A stretch of 29,818 nucleotides of DNA, from the NCBI GenBank assembly GCA_002329295.1, contig DCTT01000026.1, positions 204,741 through 234,558 on the forward strand, in the 5' to 3' direction. This document shows positions 14,867 through 23,453 of this stretch, piece after piece. Positions within the stretch are counted from its first letter, which is position 1. Each line of letters starts with the position of its first letter. A program made the translations under genes and the position numbers. Under the pieces are notes generated by a model. That model searched no databases, was not told the origin of the DNA, and saw only the letters and a list, made by a program, of their open reading frames with translations. Source of the stretch: Eubacteriaceae bacterium UBA1433. Its GTDB lineage: Bacteria; Bacillota; Clostridia; Eubacteriales; UBA1433.

Positions 14867-16771
14867 ATGTTAATTACGGCAAGCAATCTTACTCTATCCT
14901 TTGGCGCTCAAACCATTTTGGATACTATTTCATTTTCTGTACGCAAAAACGAAAAAATCGGCATCATCGGCAGAAACGGTGTTGGCAAAACGACGTTGTT
15001 TTCACTTATCTCCGGTCAACTTTTGCCCACAAGCGGTACTTTGCGCTTATCTTCGCAAATAAAAATTGGCCTCCTTTCTCAAATGCCTCTCTTAAACATG
15101 GAACAAAACGCCTATGACAATCTGCTTTCCGTTTTTCAATCATTGCAAGACATGGAGCTTCAACTACAAAATATGCAACAAAAAATATCTGCATCCGCTC
15201 ATTCGGAGACCGAAGATTCTCCGCTGCTAAACAACTATGCTCGCCTGACAGAGACTTATGAAAACCAGGGAGGCTACAGCTACCATTCACGGATTCGCGG
15301 CATGCTAAGCGGCTTCGGTTTTTCGCAAAAAGACCTCGACAGGCCTGTACATACTTTTAGTGCCGGTCAACAAAATAAAATTGCTTTTGCCAAACTGCTG
15401 CTGGAAAAGCCCGATTTATTATTGTTGGATGAGCCTACCAACTTTTTTGACATTGCCTCCATGACTTGGTTGGAAAATTATCTAAAAAACTATATCGGCA
15501 CCGTTTTGATCATTTCTCACGACCGATATTTTCTTGACAACATTGTCGAAAAAATTTTCGAAATCGAAAATCATCAACTGCATATTTACCACGGCGATTA
15601 TACAACGTACACCAAGCTCAAAGCTCAACGACAAACCTTGCATCAGGCACAGTATCAGCAACAACAAAAAGAAATTGCACGTCAAGAGGAGATTATCGCA
15701 CGCTTTCGCAGGTATAACAGGGAAAAAAGCATCAAACAGGCCGAAAGCCGCCAAAAGGCGCTGGACAAAATGCAGCTTCTTCCAAAACCAAACACGTCTG
15801 CCCGCCACATACATATCTCTTTTCCTGCCCCGCCGCGTTCAGGAAAGGTTGTTTTAGAGATGATGGATCTGTCAAAATCTTTTGGTTCCCGTTCCATTAT
15901 CAACCATTTTTCTCATACTGTTTATCGCGGTCAAAAAATAGGCATTTTCGGTGCAAACGGCATTGGAAAATCTACTTTACTGCGCATAATCGGTGGCATT
16001 GATCATGATTTTACGGGCGAAATCAAGCATGGCTATCATGTGAAATCCGCTATTTATGAACAAGCTTTTTCTTTTCAACATGAAACCGTTTTAGACGAAA
16101 TTTTGTTTTTGGAAAATCATGCCTTCACCGTTGATGAAGCAAGGTCTTATCTGGCAAAGTTTCTTTTCACTGCCGATGATATCTACAAAAACATTTCCGT
16201 ACTCTCTGGCGGCGAAAAAAGCCGACTGAGTTTACTAAAGCTCCTATTGCAAAAAGCCAATCTTTTATTGCTTGACGAACCCACCAATCATTTGGATATT
16301 TCATCCATGAATGCCTTGGAAGAAGCTTTGGCAGACTATAGCGGCACGGTAATTATGGTTTCCCATGACAGATATTTTCTAAACAATGTTTGCGATTCTT
16401 TGCTCGTTTTTGAAAACGGTACTCTCAATGCTTATGACGGCAACTATGCTTACTATCTCCAGCGCAAAGCAGAAGAATCGCTCAGTACAGAAAATAATAT
16501 CTCCTTCCCTGCGAAAAAAGATAAAAAAACGCATGTATCACAAGATACTTCTCTGAAAAAAACCCGCAAAGAACTGAGAAGCTTGGAAGAAGAAATCCAT
16601 CAACTAGAGACTACCGTTCAACAATTGGAAGAACAAATGTGCCAGCCCGATTTTTATCAATCCGAACTTCACCGACAGGTTCTTGCCGAGTATACTGTAA
16701 CCAAAGAGAAATTAACTCAGTGTGAAAACAATTGGTTGATGTTGGCCGAAACTATCGATTCTGATTCCTGA
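14867..16771 (+). CDS. ABC-F family ATPase (translation factor type)
   Basis: A 634-residue soluble protein with two ABC ATPase domains and no membrane segments, the ABC-F pattern of ribosome-acting factors (EttA, YdiF, YfmR and relatives). NBD1 has Walker A GRNGVGKT (35-42), signature FSAGQQNK and Walker B/D-loop LLLLDEPTNFFD. A basic linker (about 240-310) with REKSIKQAESRQKALDKM follows. NBD2 has GANGIGKST, canonical LSGGEKSRLS and LLLLDEPTNHLD; both have SHDRYFL switch regions. A charged C-terminal coiled coil follows from about 560. NBD1 departs from consensus at two places (SAGQQ for SGGQ, NFFD for NHLD). The ATG has AAGGAA about 8 bases upstream. Antibiotic resistance or housekeeping role cannot be decided from sequence. 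Confidence 0.92.
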   Translation: MLITASNLTLSFGAQTILDTISFSVRKNEKIGIIGRNGVGKTTLFSLISGQLLPTSGTLRLSSQIKIGLLSQMPLLNMEQNAYDNLLSVFQSLQDMELQLQNMQQKISASAHSETEDSPLLNNYARLTETYENQGGYSYHSRIRGMLSGFGFSQKDLDRPVHTFSAGQQNKIAFAKLLLEKPDLLLLDEPTNFFDIASMTWLENYLKNYIGTVLIISHDRYFLDNIVEKIFEIENHQLHIYHGDYTTYTKLKAQRQTLHQAQYQQQQKEIARQEEIIARFRRYNREKSIKQAESRQKALDKMQLLPKPNTSARHIHISFPAPPRSGKVVLEMMDLSKSFGSRSIINHFSHTVYRGQKIGIFGANGIGKSTLLRIIGGIDHDFTGEIKHGYHVKSAIYEQAFSFQHETVLDEILFLENHAFTVDEARSYLAKFLFTADDIYKNISVLSGGEKSRLSLLKLLLQKANLLLLDEPTNHLDISSMNALEEALADYSGTVIMVSHDRYFLNNVCDSLLVFENGTLNAYDGNYAYYLQRKAEESLSTENNISFPAKKDKKTHVSQDTSLKKTRKELRSLEEEIHQLETTVQQLEEQMCQPDFYQSELHRQVLAEYTVTKEKLTQCENNWLMLAETIDSDS

Positions 16772-16776
16772 TATTC

Positions 16777-16803
16777 AAAAACCCGCTTATTGAGCGGGTT
16801 TTT
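16777..16803. terminator. Bidirectional terminator between the ABC-F and LCP genes
   Basis: An 11-bp perfect stem (A5 plus CCCGCT with AGCGGG plus T5) on a TATTG loop lies 5 bases after the ABC-F stop and can also end the convergent LCP gene. Confidence 0.88.
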
Positions 16804-16873
16804 GCTTGAATGTTTTCTATCCATATCCGTTTATTACTGTTTGACGATTTGTCGTTTCCCGACCATTCTTCAT

Positions 16874-18043
16874 CTACTCTCTTGCCGCTTCTTGAGGCCA
16901 GGGCTTTGCATCAATGCCGAATAATTCTTTAATCAATGCCACTCGCCTCGATTGACTGATTATCCACAGCGACTGCCCGTCTCTGGAGCCATAGGTTCCC
17001 GGGAAAGTATGGGTTGTGATATTCTCTGATTGAATATCTTTGACTGCCACTGCCAGAGCGACAATTTGTTCAAAACTCATATTGGTAAAGATATCATCTT
17101 TCAGCATATTATATATGGTAGGAACAGACATAAATTTATTAGACTCTTTAAATTGTTGAAATAACGTTTTCATCAGCTTTTGCTGCACAGCTACACGGTA
17201 AATATCATCGCCCGCATTTTCTCTGTCACGCGCCAAAAACAGAAAATGATATCCATCTAAAACCTGCTCACCTTTGGGAATCATGACTTTTCCTTTATAA
17301 TATACATTATAGGGAACATCATATTTTACTCCACCCATCGCATCCACAATTTTTACCACGGCATCCATATCCACGCCGACATAATAATCAATGGGCACGC
17401 CGCCAAACAACGCACTGACCGTTTGTTGCAAGCAATCTACGCCTTTGTCAAAAACCGTTCCGGTTTTGCCGTAAATGGAACCATAGTACATCGTAGCATT
17501 GATTTTTGTTTTCCCTCGGTTACCATAGAGCGGCACATAGGTATCACGAGGTATCGAAGTCATCGCAATGGTTTGTTTTTCCAAGTTGATACTTGCCAAT
17601 ATAATCGTATCCGGTCGATAGATGCTACCATATTTTCCGCTCTTCTCTCTATCCTCATTGCCATCCGTTCCAAAAATCAACAAGTTGATGGTGTTTTTGT
17701 CAAAATGCTCTGAGGCGCTCAACCCTTTTGATGCATTGACTTTGTTTAAAAATTTATCTTCTTCCCGAACTTCTATCTTGCTTCCGGTCATTTTATTAAA
17801 ATACCCTATCCCGACAACACCGACAATACACAAAAACAATACGGTCGTCAGCACCCGTTTAAACCATTTTCGTTGAAACAGCGACTGTTTTTTTTCTCCG
17901 TCAAAAGGTTCTGTTTCATCATCGTTTTCGTTCGCTAAATCAGGCGGTGCGTAAAGAACCGTTTTTTCTAAATGATCTTGCTCATTTGCAGTTTCTGTTT
18001 CTATTTCTGAATTGTTTTCTTCGTAATAATCTTTCATAACCAT
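16874..18043 (-). CDS. LytR-CpsA-Psr (LCP) family cell-wall ligase
   Basis: A 389-residue membrane-anchored protein. A long acidic cytoplasmic N-terminus (1-60) precedes one membrane helix (63-82) and an extracellular LCP domain. Conserved features are NLLIFGTDGNE, YRPDTIILASINLEKQTIAMTSIPRDTYV with its Asp and Arg residues, KINATMYYG, and the Arg-rich stretch LFLARDRENAGDDIYRVAVQQ. LCP enzymes transfer undecaprenyl-linked polymers such as teichoic acids or capsule onto peptidoglycan, or act as attenuators. The ribosome site is weak (AAGAAAG); the start at 18043 is tentative, with another ATG two codons on. It is preceded by an extended -10 promoter and followed by the shared terminator. Confidence 0.92.
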   Translation of the reverse strand: MVMKDYYEENNSEIETETANEQDHLEKTVLYAPPDLANENDDETEPFDGEKKQSLFQRKWFKRVLTTVLFLCIVGVVGIGYFNKMTGSKIEVREEDKFLNKVNASKGLSASEHFDKNTINLLIFGTDGNEDREKSGKYGSIYRPDTIILASINLEKQTIAMTSIPRDTYVPLYGNRGKTKINATMYYGSIYGKTGTVFDKGVDCLQQTVSALFGGVPIDYYVGVDMDAVVKIVDAMGGVKYDVPYNVYYKGKVMIPKGEQVLDGYHFLFLARDRENAGDDIYRVAVQQKLMKTLFQQFKESNKFMSVPTIYNMLKDDIFTNMSFEQIVALAVAVKDIQSENITTHTFPGTYGSRDGQSLWIISQSRRVALIKELFGIDAKPWPQEAARE

Positions 18044-18068
18044 TTTTCTTTCTTAAAACGATTTAATT

Positions 18069-18077
18069 ATTATATCA
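18069..18077 (-). promoter_or_regulatory. LCP gene promoter (extended -10)
   Basis: On the minus strand TGA followed by a perfect TATAAT, 26 bases upstream of the LCP start, in a very A+T-rich gap after the hydratase stop. No good -35 box is seen, which an extended -10 can tolerate. Confidence 0.5.
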
Positions 18078-18100
18078 TATTTTTCAAAATATATTATTAT

Positions 18101-20356
18101 TTATTTTATTTTGTAATAATTCATCAAGCAGCCAGCCAATAAAATTTTTCTTTCATCAGACGTTAACTCTCCCGTTTCCAACTTGATCTCCTCCACTGTA
18201 TTCCTTTTCAAAACATATGCATTGATCGCTTGTTCGCCTTTTTGCAAACTCGTTTTAATATCGGGAATATAGAGCCATTCGCCCACTTCAAACGGACGTG
18301 ACCCCGTATAGAGAAACGGAATCATACCCCAGTTGATTAAGTTGGATCTATACCTTTTTGTGGCATAAGAAGAAGCAATATTGGCACTTGCTCCCAGCAC
18401 CCGTTGTGACGAAGCCGCTTGTTCACGAGCAGAACCATCCCCGGGCTTTAGCGCAAACAACGTACTGCCGATTGGAATGTCTAATACTGCTTCTTCACTC
18501 AAATGCCATTTCTCCCACAAAATATCCAAATGCGCACCCACTTCTGCAGAAAGCTGTCCCTGTTGCCGCTTTTGTTCCATCTGCTGTACTTCTTTTGCTC
18601 GCTCCACATAATTTTTGTCTTTCCTCGAAAGCGTATATTCAGCTAATTTCAGCGGGTTCGAACGCAAAGAAGAAATTTCTCCTGAAGGAATCAACTCATC
18701 TGTTGTGGTGATCGGATCCATGATAACCGAAACCACTTTCAGCAATAACGACTGCCCCAAGGGAGGCATCGCGGGCCAATCTGTGATATTGGGACCAAGA
18801 ATCAATTTTTCTTCCGAACGAGGGTTTTCCCATCCGTTATAGATTCTGCGCTGATATATTTCACTGTTGTATTGATACGCCGGCTGCGTGTAAGCAACTT
18901 CCAGTTCATCTGCACCTGTTAACATGCCTTGATTGGCCGCTGTCGCTGCAATACTTCGCGCATCCATGAGCGCCACCGCTGCAAATTGTCCTTCCGTAGG
19001 TTTGCTTCCTTCTCTGTTCGGAAAATTTCGTGTGGTATGGCGTATAGAAAGACCTTGGTGACTCGGCACATCTCCCGCACCAAAGCAAGGTCCGCAAAAA
19101 GCCGTTCGTAAAGTAGTGCCGCTTAACATGAGACTGTCCGTCACGGCTTGTTTCGTCAAAGCAAGCATAATAGGCTGACTTGCCGGATAAATACTCAAAG
19201 AAAATGCATCTTTACCGATGTCTTGCCCTTTTAAAATATCCGAAGCAGCTAAAATGTTTTCATATAATCCTCCAGCACATCCCGCAATCACCGCCTGCGA
19301 ACAAAGCAAGTTGCCGTTTTTTATTTTCTCTCTCAACGAAAAATCCACTTCCGCGCCCATATCCTCTTTCCATTTCTTTTCCGTCAACGCAAAAATCTCT
19401 TCTACATTTTCCTTCAGTTCAGCGATGCTGTAAACATTGGACGGGTGAAAAGGCAATGCAATATTGGGTCTGATTTTCGACAAATCCACCACAATGCACC
19501 CGTCATAATAAGCACCTTCTTTCGGCGTCAGTCGAGCATAATCTTCTTTTCGCCCATGCATTGTCAGATACTCTTTAATCGTATCATCCGTCATCCAAAT
19601 CGAGCTCAAGCATGTGGTTTCCGTAGTCATCACATCAATACCGATACGATATTCGGCGCTAAGATGCTCTATACCGTCTCCGACAAATTCCATTACCGCA
19701 TTTTTAACATATCCGTCTGCAAAGGTTTCTTTGATAATTTCGAGGGCAACATCATGAGGACCTACTCCATCATTCACTCGCCCTGTTAAGTATACACATA
19801 TGATTTTCGGATAATCAATATCATAGGTTTTGTCCAGCAGCTGTTTTGCAATCTCGCCCCCGCCTTCCCCTACCGCCATCGTTCCCAACGCCCCATAACG
19901 AGTATGGCTATCCGACCCCATAATCATCTTTCCGCAACCGGCAAACACTTCACGCATGTATTGATGAATTACAGCCTGATGAGCCGGCACATAAATACCG
20001 CCATATTTTTTTGCAGCGCTCAGGCCAAAAATATGATCATCTTCATTGATCGTCCCGCCTACCGCACATAAACTGTTGTGACAATTTGTCAAAACGTAAG
20101 GTTTGCTGAATTGTTCTATCCCACTGACCCTTGCCGTTTGTATAATCCCCACATAGGTAATATCATGAGATGCAAGTGCATCAAACGCAAGCTTCAACTG
20201 CTGCATATTTTTACCTCGGTTATGCTGCTTCAAAATCTCATAAGAAATGGTTCCTTCTTTTGCTTTTGCAACATTCAATGCTTTTGCATCTTGAGAATTT
20301 TGTTCAAGGATTTGCCCTTTTGTAATAAATACACCGCTGTCATATTTTTTAATCAT
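18101..20356 (-). CDS. Aconitase-superfamily hydratase (YbhJ-like)
   Basis: A 751-residue monomeric [4Fe-4S] hydro-lyase-like protein. It keeps the aconitase core: MGSDSHTRYGALGTMAVGEGGGE, the cluster cysteines as AGCAGGLYEN (classically GSCTNS) and FCGPCFG, the substrate arginines in TRNFPNREGS, and the swivel-domain Ser and Arg in GDGSAREQAASS. The C-terminal stretch RYRSNLINWGMIPF also matches. Length and divergence resemble the E. coli YbhJ type of uncharacterised hydratases rather than AcnA/CitB of about 900 residues. It probably interconverts a 2- and 3-hydroxy carboxylic acid pair, but the substrate is unknown. AGGGGTG precedes the ATG. It stands alone, with no citrate or isocitrate genes beside it. 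Confidence 0.88.
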   Translation of the reverse strand: MIKKYDSGVFITKGQILEQNSQDAKALNVAKAKEGTISYEILKQHNRGKNMQQLKLAFDALASHDITYVGIIQTARVSGIEQFSKPYVLTNCHNSLCAVGGTINEDDHIFGLSAAKKYGGIYVPAHQAVIHQYMREVFAGCGKMIMGSDSHTRYGALGTMAVGEGGGEIAKQLLDKTYDIDYPKIICVYLTGRVNDGVGPHDVALEIIKETFADGYVKNAVMEFVGDGIEHLSAEYRIGIDVMTTETTCLSSIWMTDDTIKEYLTMHGRKEDYARLTPKEGAYYDGCIVVDLSKIRPNIALPFHPSNVYSIAELKENVEEIFALTEKKWKEDMGAEVDFSLREKIKNGNLLCSQAVIAGCAGGLYENILAASDILKGQDIGKDAFSLSIYPASQPIMLALTKQAVTDSLMLSGTTLRTAFCGPCFGAGDVPSHQGLSIRHTTRNFPNREGSKPTEGQFAAVALMDARSIAATAANQGMLTGADELEVAYTQPAYQYNSEIYQRRIYNGWENPRSEEKLILGPNITDWPAMPPLGQSLLLKVVSVIMDPITTTDELIPSGEISSLRSNPLKLAEYTLSRKDKNYVERAKEVQQMEQKRQQGQLSAEVGAHLDILWEKWHLSEEAVLDIPIGSTLFALKPGDGSAREQAASSQRVLGASANIASSYATKRYRSNLINWGMIPFLYTGSRPFEVGEWLYIPDIKTSLQKGEQAINAYVLKRNTVEEIKLETGELTSDERKILLAGCLMNYYKIK

Positions 20357-20386
20357 GAACGCACCCCTATTTATATATTAACAAAT

Positions 20387-20415
20387 ATTTTATCACAGGT
20401 TTACTTGATTGAAAA
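20387..20415 (-). promoter_or_regulatory. Candidate promoter of the hydratase gene
   Basis: On the minus strand TTTTCA (20410-20415), 17 bases, then TAAAAT (20387-20392) preceded by TGA as an extended -10. Confidence 0.5.
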
Positions 20416-20458
20416 GATTTATTCGCTCAAAGCATCCTTCTCTTAACAATTTCTTTAC

Positions 20459-20487
20459 TTTACTTTTCTTGCCGGAAAAATTATAAT
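20459..20487 (+). promoter_or_regulatory. Candidate promoter of the E2-like gene
   Basis: TTTACT (20459-20464), 17 bases, then a perfect TATAAT (20482-20487), 44 bases before the ATG at 20532. It diverges from the hydratase promoter. Confidence 0.6.
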
Positions 20488-20531
20488 GTCCATATAACAT
20501 AAAAGAATTAAATCTTGAGGATTGGTGCTGG

Positions 20532-21365
20532 ATGTTTAACAAAAGAACTGACGGCAAATATACACGTTTGCCGGACCCTTTTTTTCGTGTGATGGCCAAT
20601 ATCATGCCTACACGCGCGGAGTCACAAGTATTATACGAGCATACTTTTGATGCCGATATATTAATGAATTATCTCAAAACCCGTCGCCTCAACCATTCTG
20701 ACCTGACATTTCTCTCCCTTTTTATTGCGTGTTATGTTCGCATGCTCAAAGAACATCCGCAAATCAATCGCTTTCTTGTCAATCGCCGTCTCTACAGTCG
20801 GGAAGACATTCATATTGCTTTTGTCATTAAAAAACAACTCATTGCTTCTGCCGATGAAGCCGCCATTAAACTCACCTTTACCGGCAACGAAACCCTGGAA
20901 CAAATCCACAATAGCGTAGAAGCCGAGATCAACAAAAATATGGCCGCCGATAGTGAAAACGAAACCGATACATTGGCAAAATTTTTTAATAAGCTCCCCA
21001 ACGGACTGATTCGTTTCGGCGTAGGCATTTGTAAGTTTGCCGATGCTCATAATATGCTGCCTCGATTCATTATCAAAGCCAGCCCTTTTCACTGCAGTAT
21101 GTTTATCACTTATGTAAAATCTATTAAGTTGGATTGTGTCTTTCACCATCTCTACAACTTTGGCACTTGCAGCGTCTTTGCAGGAATCGGCAAAACCATT
21201 AAACAAGCCGGAGTAGAGAAAAACGAAGTTGCACCCAAACGTACCATTTCAGTTGCCTATGTCATTGACGAGCGTATTTGTGACGGCTACGCTATGGCAA
21301 AGGCCTTTCAAACCGTAGAAAAATTGCTGAAAAATCCGGAACTGTTAGAACAGCCTTTTTCGTAA
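20532..21365 (+). CDS. Stand-alone 2-oxoacid dehydrogenase E2 / CAT-fold protein, catalytic His replaced
   Basis: A 277-residue protein matching only the catalytic domain of E2 acyltransferases and chloramphenicol acetyltransferases. There is no lipoyl or subunit-binding domain. The clearest mark is near the C-terminus: ISVAYVIDERICDGYAMAKAF (239-259), followed by KLLKNPELL, which corresponds to the E2 active-site motif DHRxxDG. In that motif the His is Glu247; Asp251 and Gly252 are kept. With no catalytic His, ordinary acyl transfer is doubtful; binding, scaffold or a different chemistry are possible. No E1 or E3 genes are nearby. The ribosome site before the ATG is weak (TTGAGGAT, about 10 bases upstream). 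The gene ends in a bidirectional terminator. Confidence 0.8.
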   Translation: MFNKRTDGKYTRLPDPFFRVMANIMPTRAESQVLYEHTFDADILMNYLKTRRLNHSDLTFLSLFIACYVRMLKEHPQINRFLVNRRLYSREDIHIAFVIKKQLIASADEAAIKLTFTGNETLEQIHNSVEAEINKNMAADSENETDTLAKFFNKLPNGLIRFGVGICKFADAHNMLPRFIIKASPFHCSMFITYVKSIKLDCVFHHLYNFGTCSVFAGIGKTIKQAGVEKNEVAPKRTISVAYVIDERICDGYAMAKAFQTVEKLLKNPELLEQPFS

Positions 21366-21367
21366 AT

Positions 21368-21404
21368 AAAAAAATAACCGATGTAAAACATCGGCTATTT
21401 TTTT
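21368..21404. terminator. Bidirectional terminator between the E2-like and M23 genes
   Basis: A long stem centred on CCGATGT/ACATCGG with an AAA loop and one A-C mismatch, flanked by an A-run and a T-run. It serves the rightward E2-like gene and the leftward ftsEX operon. Confidence 0.85.
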
Positions 21405-21406
21405 AT

Positions 21407-22546
21407 TTACCGTAAAGTCCAGCCGTTGGGATCTACTGGTGAGCCGTTTACCCGCACCTCAAAATGCAAATGCGGTCCTGTCGACACACCGGTGGAGCCG
21501 ATATAGCCAATTACCTGCCCCATTACTACAATATCGCCTTGCGACACGGCATAGCTGCTCAAGTGCCCAAAAACCATTGTAACACCGCCCCCCATATCGA
21601 TGATAATACAATTTCCATATCCGCCGAAACTTCTTGCCAAAATCACTACACCGTTTCCCGGCGCTACGATTTTGGCTCCCATGCTTCCAGGAATGTCAAT
21701 CCCAGCATGAAACCGTCTGATACCATAGACAGGATGAATCCGATAACCATAATCGCTGCTAATCCACAGACAACTGGGCACAGGCCACATATATTTTCCT
21801 TTTACGTTTTGATAATCTTTGTTGGTTCCGACAGATTCCGCAATAATCAATCGTTGAATCGCAGCCGCATCCGCTTGCTCTTGTGCGAGAATTTTTTCCA
21901 GCGTCCCTTTATCATTATACATCTGCTGCATCAACTTTTCTTTTTCCGCACGTATTGCCACTTGCGCATCGTAGGCATTTTTAATGTCTTGACGGTACGC
22001 TTCCAGCGCTTGTTTGTCTTCTTCTATCTTTTGTTTTTTTTCTGCAATTTCATTTTCGATACGCAAAAGTTCCTCAAAAATGTCTTTGTCAAAATCCATC
22101 AATATTTTGATTGCGTCAATACGACTAATTAAATCAGCAATACTTTCCGATGAAAACAAAATTTGCGCATAGTCCATGTTGCCATACATATACATGATCT
22201 GAATGCGCTCGTCAGCCACCTTCTTATGCTCAATGCGTTTGTCTTCTGCAATTTTCAACTCTTGTATTGTCTTTTCCAAATCAATTTGCGTTTGCTTTAT
22301 CTGCGCATTGATATCCGCAATTTGCGCTTCCAGCTTATCGATTGCGTTGTCAATCTTTTTTGCCTCCGCTGTGAGAGCGTTGATATTGCCTTTTAGTTGA
22401 TCGATTTTACTTTGCGTAATGGCAATATCGCTTTTTATCCTCTCCAATTTTTCTTGGTTGGTTTCCGCAACCACACCCAGCGTAGACGAAACCAAAAAAA
22501 CAATCACCAATAACACACATACAAGTTTCTTTTTTACATCTCTCAT
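21407..22546 (-). CDS. Secreted coiled-coil M23 peptidase, FtsEX-linked murein hydrolase
   Basis: A 379-residue secreted protein. A signal peptide (1-27, cleavage likely after VVA) precedes long coiled coils (about 30-115 and 160-240) and a C-terminal LytM/M23 domain. Zinc and catalytic residues are intact: His280 and Asp284 in HAGIDIPG, His328 in FGHL, and His359/His361 in GPHLHFEV. The order coiled coil plus hydrolase domain resembles EnvC/PcsB/CwlO-type partners whose activity is switched by FtsEX. EnvC itself has a degenerate site; here it is complete, so this one is likely a hydrolase, probably an endopeptidase. It starts 4 bases after the ftsX stop, so it is the last gene of that operon. 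Confidence 0.93.
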   Translation of the reverse strand: MRDVKKKLVCVLLVIVFLVSSTLGVVAETNQEKLERIKSDIAITQSKIDQLKGNINALTAEAKKIDNAIDKLEAQIADINAQIKQTQIDLEKTIQELKIAEDKRIEHKKVADERIQIMYMYGNMDYAQILFSSESIADLISRIDAIKILMDFDKDIFEELLRIENEIAEKKQKIEEDKQALEAYRQDIKNAYDAQVAIRAEKEKLMQQMYNDKGTLEKILAQEQADAAAIQRLIIAESVGTNKDYQNVKGKYMWPVPSCLWISSDYGYRIHPVYGIRRFHAGIDIPGSMGAKIVAPGNGVVILARSFGGYGNCIIIDMGGGVTMVFGHLSSYAVSQGDIVVMGQVIGYIGSTGVSTGPHLHFEVRVNGSPVDPNGWTLR

Positions 22547-22550
22547 AAAA

Positions 22551-23453
22551 TCACCTCGATGTACGCAAAAATTTGCTGACCGAAATCAGACTTCCGGCGG
22601 CACCGATTACAAAACCGTACAGTAAAAAATAAATCGCAATTTGATGAACCACTATGTCAAAGGGCGCTAGCGTCGTGCTCAGCGGAAGAACCGCACCTGC
22701 CTGCATCATTCCCAAGACCATCGTATAAACTCCTCTAATCAGCAAGATGGCCACGCTGGCACCAATAAGTCCCAATACACTGCCTTCAATGATAAACGGC
22801 ATTTGAATATAGGCATTGCTCGCACCTACATATTTCATAATATCCACATCATCACGTCGCGCATAGATTGTTAACTTAATGGTATTGTAAATGGTAAATA
22901 AGCTTACCAAGCTTAAAATTACCACGATAACAAAGCTAACCATATTCATAATTCGGTTGAATTTCAACAACACATCCACATATTCCTTGCCATAAACCGC
23001 ATCGGTTACGCCCTCTTGCTTCACCATAACGCTGTAAATATCTTCCAAATAAGAGGCATCGTCCACTTTCACTACATAAGAACGAGGCAACGGATTGCCG
23101 TTTGCAGCATATCCTTGCAATAATTTATCCTCATTTTCGTCAAACCAGGAGGCAAATTCTTCTAAGGCTTTTTCCTTAGACAAATACTCCATGTGAGTCA
23201 CATGCGGTGTTGCTTTAATCAATTGCCCTATTTCTGCCACACGCTCCTCGGAGGCTGTATCTGCCAGATATATTTTCATTTCCAAACTTTCTTCTACCTG
23301 TTTTACCAAATAATTCACATTGATTGCCAAAATTAAAATAATTCCCATAATAATCAGAGCGGCAACCACAGAGGCAATGGATGCAGTGCTCATCAATGTG
23401 TTTCGCTTGATATTGTAGTATGCATCTCTAAAAAAATTAAAAAACGTTCTCAA
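22551..23453 (-). CDS. ftsX: Cell division protein FtsX
   Basis: A 300-residue membrane protein with the FtsX layout. A short cytoplasmic N-terminus (RDAYYNIKRNTLMSTASI) precedes helix 1 (about 25-47), a large extracellular loop (50-165) thought to contact the hydrolase partner, and three C-terminal helices with the stretch ARRDDVDIMKYVGAS between helices 2 and 3. FtsX with the ATPase FtsE signals ATP-driven conformational change to peptidoglycan hydrolases at the septum. It overlaps ftsE by 4 bases and is followed at once by the M23 peptidase gene. Confidence 0.96.
   Translation of the reverse strand: MRTFFNFFRDAYYNIKRNTLMSTASIASVVAALIIMGIILILAINVNYLVKQVEESLEMKIYLADTASEERVAEIGQLIKATPHVTHMEYLSKEKALEEFASWFDENEDKLLQGYAANGNPLPRSYVVKVDDASYLEDIYSVMVKQEGVTDAVYGKEYVDVLLKFNRIMNMVSFVIVVILSLVSLFTIYNTIKLTIYARRDDVDIMKYVGASNAYIQMPFIIEGSVLGLIGASVAILLIRGVYTMVLGMMQAGAVLPLSTTLAPFDIVVHQIAIYFLLYGFVIGAAGSLISVSKFLRTSR

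Noticed and set aside
18101..20356. Loss of the catalytic Ser-x-Arg in the hydratase
   Set aside because: At first the stretch GASANIASSY seemed to replace the aconitase GSSRD motif, but a better alignment places GDGSAREQAA there, with Ser and Arg both kept.
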